From Allorhodoferax sp032337135 (GTDB lineage: Bacteria; Pseudomonadota; Gammaproteobacteria; Burkholderiales; Burkholderiaceae_C), in NCBI RefSeq assembly GCF_032337135.1, contig NZ_JAVXZZ010000001.1, positions 1,178,001 through 1,242,000 on the forward strand: a stretch of 64,000 bases of DNA. Direction: 5' to 3'. Both the position numbers and the translations under genes were made by a program. A model generated the notes under the pieces. It saw only the letters and a program-made list of their open reading frames with translations. It was not told where the DNA came from and ran no database searches. Of the stretch, positions 1-7,504 are shown one piece after another (the first letter of the stretch is position 1; each line of letters opens with the position of its first letter).

Positions 1-238
1 GGCATGCCGCCAGGATCATGAAACCCACGGCGAACACGCCGGTGATGCCCAGCGTGACGAGCATGGCGTAGCACACCAGCGGCAATAGCACGAAGTGGCA
101 TACCACCCCCACCAGTAGGGCCCGCGGCTGCGCCAGGATGCGTCGGAAGTCGGCTGGGGTCAGGCCCAGGCCGAGCGAGAACATGATGAAGCCCAGGATC
201 AGCGGCAGCAGCACGCTTGAGACGATGTCACCTTGCAC
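1..238 (-). CDS. Bile acid:sodium symporter (BASS/SBF) family transporter, N-terminal part
   Basis: The gene is cut by the left edge; only the first 79 residues are visible. They form hydrophobic stretches with the pattern GLGLTPADFRRIL followed by a proline-containing helix (LLPLVCYAML), as in the first helices of SBF/BASS secondary transporters of the inner membrane, which carry organic anions, often with sodium. The start is read as GTG at 238, seven bases after an AGGAG ribosome-binding site. It is the third gene of a leftward operon, 33 bp after the FAD dehydrogenase, so it may import the substrate of that enzyme; this is inference. The substrate cannot be named. Confidence 0.7.
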   Translation of the reverse strand, partial: MQGDIVSSVLLPLILGFIMFSLGLGLTPADFRRILAQPRALLVGVVCHFVLLPLVCYAMLVTLGITGVFAVGFMILAAC

Positions 239-271
239 GGAATCTCCTCGTTGTTGTATTTGAAGGATCGC

Positions 272-1885
272 TTAGCGCCCAGACGTGATGTGCCGTGCCG
301 CGGCGCGGCCGGTGAGGATGCAACCCGGCAGGAAGGTGCCTTCCAGCGAACGTTTGCCACTGGCACCGCCGCCACCAAACCCCGCCGCTTCGCCCACGCA
401 GTACAGGCCGGCAATCGGCTGGCCCGCGCCGTCGAGCACGCGGCTTTGCAGGTCGGTACGCAGGCCGCCCAGGCTCTTGCGCGTGATGAGCTGCATCTGG
501 ATGGCGATGAACGGCCCGGCACCCGGCTGCTGCAATGGTGCGGGCTTGCAGGTGCGCAACTTGTCTGGCCCCCACTGGCGGGCGTGCAGGATGCGGCGGA
601 TCTGGTCGTCGTTGGCCAGCTTCATGCCATTCGCAAAATTGGCATCGAACGCGTCGGCCGTGGCCTGCAGCACGTCGGGGCGCACGTCATGCGAGCAGGT
701 CAGCGCGTTCATCTTGGCCGCCAACCCCGCGAGTGTGTCGTCCACCAGGAAGTGGCGGCTCTCGGCGGCCATCTGTTTCACCAGCCGGTGGTTGCCGAGC
801 AGGGTTTCCTTGAGGAACAGCGGGAACTGCTTGTCGCGGATGCGCTGGTTGTGTTCCGCGCCCGAAATGGCAAATTCCTTGGCCGCGATGCGCCAGTTCA
901 GCAGGTGCCAGGTCCAGGGCTTTTCCTGCGCAGCGACACGCTGGCACAGCCAATGCGTGTCGAAGCCCGTGACCAAGGGCTCGGGCCCGATGCGCTCGCC
1001 CTTGTGGTTAAGCCACAGCGCGGACTTGCAGGGAATGGTGGAGAGGCCATGGCCCTCGAAGTGCGGAAACGGGTGCGGAAAACCGGCGGCGTAGTTCCAC
1101 ATCTCGCCCGCGTGGGTAATCTGTGCGCCGAACCCTGCGGCCAGGTGGTGCAGCTTGCCGTCGGCAAATGGGTGCGCGCCGTTGAGTAGGGTGGCGGGCT
1201 GGGGGCGGTCTTTCGGCCAGTTGGCGCGGGTCTCGGCGTGGCCACCGTTGATGCCACCCATGGCCAGCACCACCACCGGGGCCTGCAAGCGCACTTCGGC
1301 GCCCGTGGCCTCGTTCACCGCCACCGCGCCGTGCGTCTGCCCGCCCTGCACGTCCAGCGCCGTGACACGGTGGCCATGCAGCACAGTCAGCCGCCCACCA
1401 CGGTCGGCGGCGCGCAGCTGGGCAATCATGCGGCGCGTGAGTTCACGCGAGGTGCCCCAGACGATGTGGTAGCGCGGCACACTGTTGCCGTCACCCTGCA
1501 TGCCGCGCTCGACCCAGTTCACGGCCGGCATGAAGGACACACCTTCCTGGATCAGCCAGTCGTACACCTGGGCGCGCGAGTGCTCCACGTAGTAGCGGGC
1601 CCACTGCTGCGGGTAGGTGTCTTCGGGGTCCATCTCGCCAAAGCGCAGCCAGTCGCGCAGAGCCACCTCCGGGGTGTCGGGAATCTTCATGCGCGCCTGC
1701 AGCGGCGTGCCCACCAGCGCCATGCCGCCAAAGGCCCACAGGGCCAGGCCGCCGAAGCGTTCCGGGGTGTCGCGGTCGACGATGGTGACGCGCTGGCCTG
1801 CGCGCAGGGCTTCCAGGGCGGTGACGATGCCGGCCAGGCCGCCCCCGGCGACCACCAGGTCCGATTGAATGGCTTGCGATTGCAC
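272..1885 (-). CDS. FAD-binding dehydrogenase (fumarate reductase/3-ketosteroid dehydrogenase-like)
   Basis: A 537-residue flavoprotein. The N-terminus has the dinucleotide-binding strand and loop VVAGGGLAG (residues 11-19), and the C-terminus has a GGGGASGKRS flavin-contact segment followed by GTFLPGCILTGRAAARH. This layout matches the COG3573-type FAD-binding dehydrogenases, a branch of the fumarate reductase/succinate dehydrogenase flavoprotein superfamily that includes 3-ketosteroid dehydrogenases. No signal peptide is visible, so it is probably cytoplasmic. The start is GTG at 1885, preceded by GAGGAGA. It sits 18 bp after the chalcone-isomerase-like gene and before the BASS transporter, on one strand, suggesting one transcript. 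The true substrate is unknown; the family assignment is firm, the steroid link is not. Confidence 0.8.
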   Translation of the reverse strand: MQSQAIQSDLVVAGGGLAGIVTALEALRAGQRVTIVDRDTPERFGGLALWAFGGMALVGTPLQARMKIPDTPEVALRDWLRFGEMDPEDTYPQQWARYYVEHSRAQVYDWLIQEGVSFMPAVNWVERGMQGDGNSVPRYHIVWGTSRELTRRMIAQLRAADRGGRLTVLHGHRVTALDVQGGQTHGAVAVNEATGAEVRLQAPVVVLAMGGINGGHAETRANWPKDRPQPATLLNGAHPFADGKLHHLAAGFGAQITHAGEMWNYAAGFPHPFPHFEGHGLSTIPCKSALWLNHKGERIGPEPLVTGFDTHWLCQRVAAQEKPWTWHLLNWRIAAKEFAISGAEHNQRIRDKQFPLFLKETLLGNHRLVKQMAAESRHFLVDDTLAGLAAKMNALTCSHDVRPDVLQATADAFDANFANGMKLANDDQIRRILHARQWGPDKLRTCKPAPLQQPGAGPFIAIQMQLITRKSLGGLRTDLQSRVLDGAGQPIAGLYCVGEAAGFGGGGASGKRSLEGTFLPGCILTGRAAARHITSGR

Positions 1886-1903
1886 GCGTGTCTCCTCGTT
1901 GTC

Positions 1904-2500
1904 TTATTTGGCCGTCGCGCCCGCATCGGGCTCCAGCAAGGCTTGTTTGAGTGCGGCGTCCGCGGGGCGCTCGCCGAAGTAGTTGTACATCAGGCAGCCG
2001 AAAAAAGCACTGCCTTCGATGACAGCAACCTGCTGTTCGTTGATGCTCACCACCGTGCCCTGACCCGGTATGTCGTCCAGCGAGAAGCTTTCGCCGGCTG
2101 CCAGTCGCTTCTTCTCTGCAAACACGTCACCTAGCTTGATCAGCCCGGGAATGCACGGGCCCATGCGCTCCTTGGGCAGGTTGTCGGACATGGTCTGCGA
2201 CATGGCCTTGCCCAGGCTGGATGCGTCGATCTCGCGCAAGGCCACCACCCGCAGGCGCTTGGGGCCGGGGCTGTCCCACACCTGCGCCACCTGGCGGATG
2301 GGCTTGGGGGTGTACAGCGCAGCGGCATAGACCTTGATGAACAGCTTCTTGCGCACCCCGGCGCCATTGAGCTGCAAGGGCTGTCCGGCCACGGTCTGCT
2401 GCAGCTCGAACACTGCGGATTCGACCCGGCGCGGTTCGGCCAGCGCGGCCAACGCGGATGCCGCCAAGGCTGTTGCCAAAAGCAATTTCTTCCAATCCAT
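1904..2500 (-). CDS. Secreted chalcone isomerase-like domain protein
   Basis: Read as 198 residues from ATG 2500, seven bases after AGGAGA. The N-terminus (MDWKKLLLATALAASALAALA) is a signal peptide, so the protein is probably periplasmic. The mature part has features of bacterial chalcone-isomerase-fold proteins: GAGVRKKLFIKVYAAALYTPKP, a central acidic/hydrophobic segment and the GCLMYNYFGERPAD ending. Bacterial members mostly lack a proven isomerase activity and are thought to bind fatty-acid-like or phenolic ligands. It is the first gene of the leftward operon with the FAD dehydrogenase and BASS transporter, and faces the AraC-type gene across 137 bp. A longer reading from further upstream is possible but would hide the signal peptide. 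Confidence 0.75.
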   Translation of the reverse strand: MDWKKLLLATALAASALAALAEPRRVESAVFELQQTVAGQPLQLNGAGVRKKLFIKVYAAALYTPKPIRQVAQVWDSPGPKRLRVVALREIDASSLGKAMSQTMSDNLPKERMGPCIPGLIKLGDVFAEKKRLAAGESFSLDDIPGQGTVVSINEQQVAVIEGSAFFGCLMYNYFGERPADAALKQALLEPDAGATAK

Positions 2501-2590
2501 GTGCCATGTCTCCTGGGGTTGTATTTCTGCGCAGGTACCCGTTCGCCCTGTGCGCTTGACCGCATCGTAGAAGCCGTTACAGTGCGGCAG

Positions 2591-2622
2591 ATTGACTTTG
2601 CGGGACACTCCAATTGACTTTG
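2591..2622. promoter_or_regulatory. Direct repeat, candidate AraC-type operator
   Basis: The 10-mer ATTGACTTTG occurs at 2591-2600 and again at 2613-2622, 22 bp apart (about two helical turns), between the divergent chalcone-isomerase-like gene and the AraC-type gene. AraC-family proteins typically bind two direct half-sites on one DNA face. The second copy would overlap a possible TTG start at 2614, which supports using ATG 2638 as the start. Binding is inferred. Confidence 0.45.
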
Positions 2623-2637
2623 CAGGCCACCGTCTCC

Positions 2638-3636
2638 ATGAGCTGGGTGAACACCGTGCTCGACGCCGCCGAGCGCCTCGGCGCGCCGCGCGCGGCCGTG
2701 CTTGCGGCGGCTGGCATTGAAGCGAATGAGCTGGAGCGCGAGCGTTGGCCCATAGACCACATCACCCGGCTATGGCACGCCGCGGTGCGCTGCACCCAGG
2801 ACCCCAGCTTTGGCCTTCAGGCCGGGGCCGTGGTGGGACCGGCCAGCTTCAATGTGGTCAGCTACATCCTGCAGTCTGCGCCTACGCTGCGCGAAGCCAT
2901 CGGCAGTGTGCAGCAATTCCAGCGCCTGATCTCGGACGGCGGACGCTTCCAGCTGATCGCCGGGGAGACTGCCAGTTGGGTGGTCTACCACCCGCGCCAA
3001 GGCGTGCTGGCATTCAGCCCGCATCAGCTTGAAGCCGTGCTGGCTGCCGTGGTGAACTTTTGCAGATGGGTGACAGGCACGGCGGCCACGCCGCTGCGTG
3101 CGCAGTTCAGCCATGCCGCGGTCGGGCCACTCACGGGCTACCGCAGTTCCCTGCATTGCCCGGTGGAATTCGAACAGGCGTTCTCGGGCCTGCTGCTGGC
3201 CAACGAACTGCTGGACCGGCCGCTGCCCCAGGCCGATGCCCAGCTCGCCAGCGTGCACCGCCAGTACGCCCAGGCTCGACTGGCGGCGCTCAGCACCTCG
3301 GGCAATGTGGTCGAGCCACTGCGCCAGTGGATAGCCGCGCAACTGCAAGGCGGCGTGCCGACCCGCGAGCAGGCTGCGCAGGCCTTTGGACTGACACCAC
3401 GCACCCTCGCACGACGACTGCAGCACGAAAGCGTGCACTTCAGCGCCCTGGTGGACCAGGCGCGCCGCCAATTGGCCTGCCAGGCCGTGGGACAGACCCA
3501 GCGCAACTTCACCGACATTGCCCAGTCCCTGGGCTTTGCCGAAGCGGCCGTGTTCCACCGCGCCTTCAAACGCTGGACAGGCCGCACACCAGGGCAGTGG
3601 CGTCAGGACGCCCTGGCACCCAAGGCTGCACACTGA
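2638..3636 (+). CDS. AraC-family transcriptional regulator
   Basis: Read as 332 residues. The N-terminal two-thirds resembles the arabinose-binding-like domain of OruR/ArgR-type AraC regulators (a segment near residues 60-120 with GLQAG, SYILQSAPTLREA and FQRLISDGG). The C-terminal third holds a double helix-turn-helix: PTREQAAQAFGLTPRTLARRLQ and NFTDIAQSLGFAEAAVFHRAFKRWTGRTPGQWR. It is transcribed away from the chalcone-isomerase/FAD-dehydrogenase/BASS operon and is its likely regulator. ATG 2638 is chosen; TTG 2614 is an alternative eight codons upstream but overlaps a direct repeat that may be the operator. The effector is unknown. Confidence 0.85.
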   Translation: MSWVNTVLDAAERLGAPRAAVLAAAGIEANELERERWPIDHITRLWHAAVRCTQDPSFGLQAGAVVGPASFNVVSYILQSAPTLREAIGSVQQFQRLISDGGRFQLIAGETASWVVYHPRQGVLAFSPHQLEAVLAAVVNFCRWVTGTAATPLRAQFSHAAVGPLTGYRSSLHCPVEFEQAFSGLLLANELLDRPLPQADAQLASVHRQYAQARLAALSTSGNVVEPLRQWIAAQLQGGVPTREQAAQAFGLTPRTLARRLQHESVHFSALVDQARRQLACQAVGQTQRNFTDIAQSLGFAEAAVFHRAFKRWTGRTPGQWRQDALAPKAAH

Positions 3637-3648
3637 GGTCGGCGCCGG

Positions 3649-5229
3649 TTACTGCTCGCTGAGCCGGTTGCGCCCCTCGCGCTTGGCGGCATAGAGCGCA
3701 GCATCGGCGCGGGAATACAGGGTCCCTGCGGTATCGCCAGCCCGGACCAGTGCCAGCCCGGCGCTGACCGTCACCACGCCCAGGCCTTCGTTGCCCGTGT
3801 GTTCGATGGCCAGCTCCTGCAGCGCCGAACGTGCGCGTTCCGCACAGTGGCGGGCACCCTCCACATCCGTCAGCGGCATCAGCACCGCGAACTCCTCACC
3901 GCCCAGGCGTGCCGGTAGGTCCACGGGGCGGCGCGCGGCCTGGCGCAGGCACCCGGCGAAACCCACCAGGACATCGTCGCCCTTGGGATGCCCGTAGGTG
4001 TCATTGAACTTCTTGAAATAGTCGATATCGAAAAGCACCAGCGCGGCAGGGCGTCCGTCGCGACGGAACTGCGACAGCGTGCTTTCCATGCGCATGTCAA
4101 ATCGGCGCCGGTTCGGCAGGCCCGTCAACGGGTCTGTCAGCGACTGCTCCTGCACCAATGCGATCTTGGCTCGGATGATGTCGAGCATGTTGTTGATGTA
4201 GTGCGACAGGTCAGTCAGTTCGTCATTGCGCACCGTGCGCACACGACCATCCCATTGCTCGTCTTCGAGAATGCGGCCGAGGTCTCGCCGCATTCCCTCT
4301 AGTCGACGAATGAGTAGCGAATCGCAGACATAGATCAATCCCAGGGCAGTGACGGTGATCAGGCCCGCCATGGCCAGCGTCACCAGTTGCAGCATGGACT
4401 GCATGCGCTTCGGCGACTCACGCGGCCAATCCATATGGAGGTCGGCAATGTGGCGCCCATGCATGCCGAGGACCTTGGAGTCCACATGGATGCGGTCCTC
4501 AATCTCGGTCCAAACCAGTGCGGAAGCCACAAACTTGCCGTCGGTGTGATTCAGGTCGCGCGGCTCGGCATTTCCCTGTGGTCGGGCAGTGATCTCGAAC
4601 TGCAATCCAGTCTGCGCACGCACTCTCGCCAGCATCTCGTCCGATAGCCATCGCCCGACAAACACGGTGCCGCGCGGCGTACCCTTTCCATCCGATGGCA
4701 GCAGGGGCTTGTAGCAGCCGATCGCCAGGCGGGTACCTGCGCCCAGCACAGCACAACCGCTGCGTCGGCGCACCATGTCGCGCAGCCCCACGCGCGCCGT
4801 TTCGGCAATGACCGGGTCGGCATAGGCTGCCCTTACCGGGGTCGTGCCGTCCGGCTGGGGAACTTCGCTGTGTTCCACCACCGTACCCTCAGCATCCAAC
4901 AGGTTGAGCCAATCCAATCCGCCGGACGCGAGCGACTCGGGACTGAGGTCATCGGCCCGGAACACAGCACTGGGCTTGCGTGCGTGTTCGTAGAAGGCAG
5001 TGAAATTCGACCATGACCCCAGCACGACATTGAGTTCGGCCACTTGCTGGTTCAACGCCAACAGCAGGCGATCCATGTCCTTTGCCGCGCCAGAACGGTC
5101 CGCAGCCGCCGCTTCCTGCGCCAGGTGGTAGCGAAAAACCCAAGTCATTCCCAGGCCCGAGATGACCATGACCGCCGAAACAAAGCTGATCAGTGTGGTG
5201 CGAAGTCGCATTCGCCAGCCCCCATGCAC
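3649..5229 (-). CDS. Membrane diguanylate cyclase with CHASE4-like sensor
   Basis: A 526-residue inner-membrane enzyme predicted to make cyclic di-GMP from two GTP. A transmembrane helix lies at about residues 10-30, then a periplasmic CHASE4-like domain (motifs such as WSNFTAFYEHAR and LDWLNLLDAEGTVVEHSE), a second helix at about 283-303, a HAMP-like stretch and a GGDEF domain. The active site reads GGEEF at residues 443-447, and an intact inhibitory I-site RPVD lies at 434-437, five residues before it, so both activity and product inhibition are expected. ATG 5211 is an alternative start that removes six residues. The gene converges on the AraC-type gene (12 bp) and diverges from the phosphoesterase gene. 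Confidence 0.9.
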   Translation of the reverse strand: MHGGWRMRLRTTLISFVSAVMVISGLGMTWVFRYHLAQEAAAADRSGAAKDMDRLLLALNQQVAELNVVLGSWSNFTAFYEHARKPSAVFRADDLSPESLASGGLDWLNLLDAEGTVVEHSEVPQPDGTTPVRAAYADPVIAETARVGLRDMVRRRSGCAVLGAGTRLAIGCYKPLLPSDGKGTPRGTVFVGRWLSDEMLARVRAQTGLQFEITARPQGNAEPRDLNHTDGKFVASALVWTEIEDRIHVDSKVLGMHGRHIADLHMDWPRESPKRMQSMLQLVTLAMAGLITVTALGLIYVCDSLLIRRLEGMRRDLGRILEDEQWDGRVRTVRNDELTDLSHYINNMLDIIRAKIALVQEQSLTDPLTGLPNRRRFDMRMESTLSQFRRDGRPAALVLFDIDYFKKFNDTYGHPKGDDVLVGFAGCLRQAARRPVDLPARLGGEEFAVLMPLTDVEGARHCAERARSALQELAIEHTGNEGLGVVTVSAGLALVRAGDTAGTLYSRADAALYAAKREGRNRLSEQ

Positions 5230-5530
5230 GGCCAGCCACAGCCGCTATGGCACGACGTTAACAGAGGGGAGCCCTTCTGTCACGGCCCATGGTTCCGGGT
5301 GCGAGGTTGGCTTCCGACACCCACGCAGCACACAGCATTGCAAGCCACGCCGACGTGCCCGCGCCAGACCCCCGCTAGCCAGCCAGTTCGCTACCGTCTC
5401 AGGTACAACCCACACTATGGCTGCAAGAGCACAGCCCCTCTTCCATGTCACACCCGGGTCACAATGCCCTGGTCGAATGGGGGGATTCGTCCGCTCCCTG
5501 CGATTCGCCACCTTTGCCTGGGTTTTTTTC
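5230..5530. other. Intergenic region between divergent cyclase and phosphoesterase genes
   Basis: About 300 bp without a convincing gene. It must hold the promoters of both divergent genes, but no clear sigma-70 boxes, terminator or strong palindrome stand out. A GTCACACCCGGGTCACA stretch near 5448-5464 contains two GTCACA copies in direct orientation. Open frames crossing the region lack a ribosome-binding site. Confidence 0.4.
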
Positions 5531-6781
5531 ATGACCTCCACTCCCTTGCGCGCGCTCTTTCTGCTGATTGCGCTGGACGCATCCTTGTCTGGCTGCAGCC
5601 CATCGCCCCTTGTTAGCGCAGACCCAGCTTCGTTCAGCCTTGCCATCATCGGCGACGTGCCCTACGGCAAGTCACCCACGGACACCAGGCAGCTCGAAGC
5701 CCATCCACGCTTCCTGGCCGCGCTGGACCAGGCGCCTGAAGTCTCCCTGGTCGCCCACATCGGCGACACCCACGCCGGCAAGCAGTACTGCACCGAGGCC
5801 TACAACCGCACCATCCTTGGCCACTGGCAGGCATTGCGCAAGCCGCTGGTCTACACCCCCGGTGACAACGAGTGGATGGATTGCCACAAGGTCAAGGAAG
5901 GCGGTGGCAGCTACAACAAGGCCACCGGCCAGATTGACTATGTGGTGGATTCCCAAGGGCAGCCCGTGGATTACGCCCGCGGCAACCCGGTGGCCAACCT
6001 GGACCTGGTGCGTTCGCTGTTCTTCGCCCGACCCGGCCAGACGCTGGGCCAACCCATGGCGGTGCATTCCCAGGCGCAGGAATTCAACCCGGCCTACCCC
6101 GCCGACAAGGCCTTCGTGGAAAACGTGTGGTGGGAGCGTGGCGGGGTGCTCTTCGTCACGCTGAACATCCCCGGCGGCTCCAACAACGGCACCGACCCCT
6201 GGTATGGAACGCCGAGCATGGGCGCGGCGCAGAAAAACGAGGTCGCCACCCGCACCGCGGCCACGCTGCGCTGGATCGAGACGGCATTCAACCGGGCCTC
6301 GACGGCTGGCGACGTGGGCGTGGTGATCCTGACCCAGGCCGACCTGTGGAATGTGGACGAAGCCGACAGCGGCGTGGCCCACGTGAGCGGCTACCGGCCT
6401 TACGTGGACAGGATTGCCGAGGGCGCCAAGGCCTATGGCCTGCCGGTGCTCATGGTGGTGGGTGACTCGCACACCTACCGCTCGGACAACCCGCTGGCCA
6501 AGGGATCGGGCTGCGTGGTGGAGGTCGAGTCGGGCACCGAGGCCGTGCCTTGCAGCGATGCCCGTGCGGTGGCCATGACCAACGCACGCAAGAGCCCGGC
6601 CGACGCCTACGAGGTGCATCCGGTCCAGCAGCAGGTGCCCAACTTCCACCGCGTCGTGGTCCATGGCGAGACCCTGCCGCTGGAATGGCTGCAGCTGCGC
6701 GTGGATCCGAGCGTCAACGCCCCGCAAAGCGCCCAGGCCTTTGGCCCCTTCAGCTGGAAGCGCGTGCGGCCGGCGCTGTAG
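5531..6781 (+). CDS. Secreted metallophosphoesterase-like lipoprotein
   Basis: Read as 416 residues from ATG 5531. The N-terminus is a lipoprotein signal (RALFLLIALDASLSGC, with lipobox LSGC), so the protein is probably anchored in an outer or periplasmic membrane face. The mature part has the spaced motifs of calcineurin-like phosphoesterases: AIIGDVPYG, AHIGDTHAG, YTPGDNEWMDC and a late VVGDSHTYRSDN, supplying the Asp/His/Asn metal ligands. The substrate is unknown. An in-frame upstream ATG exists but would bury the signal peptide; neither has a strong ribosome-binding site. The gene stands alone between the cyclase gene and the dctR 3' end. Confidence 0.7.
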   Translation: MTSTPLRALFLLIALDASLSGCSPSPLVSADPASFSLAIIGDVPYGKSPTDTRQLEAHPRFLAALDQAPEVSLVAHIGDTHAGKQYCTEAYNRTILGHWQALRKPLVYTPGDNEWMDCHKVKEGGGSYNKATGQIDYVVDSQGQPVDYARGNPVANLDLVRSLFFARPGQTLGQPMAVHSQAQEFNPAYPADKAFVENVWWERGGVLFVTLNIPGGSNNGTDPWYGTPSMGAAQKNEVATRTAATLRWIETAFNRASTAGDVGVVILTQADLWNVDEADSGVAHVSGYRPYVDRIAEGAKAYGLPVLMVVGDSHTYRSDNPLAKGSGCVVEVESGTEAVPCSDARAVAMTNARKSPADAYEVHPVQQQVPNFHRVVVHGETLPLEWLQLRVDPSVNAPQSAQAFGPFSWKRVRPAL

Positions 6782-6802
6782 TTCCTGCGAGAGAGGGTCA
6801 GT

Positions 6803-6860
6803 CGCTACACTTTTGGAAGCTGCTGACGCACTATATAAGCGGGCTACAGCCCATTTTTGG
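6803..6860 (+). repeat. Dispersed ~55-bp intergenic repeat, copy 1
   Basis: Begins CGCTACAC and contains AAGCTGCTGACGCACTAT then AAGCGGGCTACAGCCC. It belongs to a family sharing the order GCTAT / TAGCTG / GCGCA-TAT / ACGCGGGCTA / GCC. It fills the gap between the convergent 3' ends of the phosphoesterase gene and dctR. Confidence 0.65.
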
Positions 6861-6862
6861 CA

Positions 6863-7504
6863 TCAATCCTGGCCAGAGAGGGGTTTGAGCTGGCCCAGCT
6901 TGTGGGCCAGTTCGATGGCCGAATCCACACCCATCTTCTCGAAGATGTTGGCACGGTGGAATTCCACCGTGCGCGGGGTGATGCCCAAATGGTCAGCGAT
7001 GTTCTTGTTGTAGTGGCCCTGCACCAGTTCATCGAGCACTTCGCGCTCGCGCGGGCTCAGGGCGGCCAATGCCTGGCGCAGGCGCTGCGCCTCGCGTTCG
7101 CTGGCGGTCTGGCTGCGCACCTGCTGCATGGCCTGCTCGATGCGGTCCACCAGCACGTTGTCCTGGAACGGCTTTTCCAGAAAGTCGTGGGCACCGTTCT
7201 TCACCAGCCCGACCGCCGTGCCCACGTCGCCGTGGCCCGTGAGGAACAGCACCGGCCAGGGGCAGCCCAGTCCCTTGAGCTGCTCGAAGGTCATGGGACC
7301 GGAAAGCGGCTCCATGCGCACGTCGAGCAGCACCACGGCCAGACCCCAGTCACCTTGCCGTTCCTTGGCGAAAGCAACAAACGGTTCACCGCCCCCCCAG
7401 GTGCGCGCCGGGTAGCCGCGCGAATCGAACAGCCAGGCCAGGCCGTCGCGCACGTCGGCATCGTCATCGACGACATGGATGTCTACGCGCTCGGGGCTGC
7501 TCAT
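6863..7504 (-). CDS. dctR: FixJ/DctR-type response regulator
   Basis: A 213-residue cytoplasmic transcription regulator. The receiver domain has the acidic pocket HVVDDDADV (10-18), the phosphoacceptor Asp61 in VVLLDVRM, and the switch LFLTGHGD and EKPF segments. The C-terminal LuxR-type helix-turn-helix reads LSPREREVLDELVQGHYNKNIADHLGITPRTVEFHR. Its start overlaps the stop of the sensor kinase gene by four bases, so the two are co-translated. The pair faces a DctP/Q/M TRAP transporter, the arrangement of dctSR-dctPQM in other proteobacteria, so control of that transporter is likely. Confidence 0.85.
   Translation of the reverse strand: MSSPERVDIHVVDDDADVRDGLAWLFDSRGYPARTWGGGEPFVAFAKERQGDWGLAVVLLDVRMEPLSGPMTFEQLKGLGCPWPVLFLTGHGDVGTAVGLVKNGAHDFLEKPFQDNVLVDRIEQAMQQVRSQTASEREAQRLRQALAALSPREREVLDELVQGHYNKNIADHLGITPRTVEFHRANIFEKMGVDSAIELAHKLGQLKPLSGQD

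Noticed and set aside
233..1189. Long open frame opposite the FAD dehydrogenase gene
   Set aside because: It mirrors a clear flavoprotein gene, has biased composition and no ribosome-binding site; high GC creates such antisense frames.
5448..5464. GTCACA repeated around CCCGGG as a possible operator
   Set aside because: Two hexamers in direct orientation can be chance; nothing else supports a binding site.
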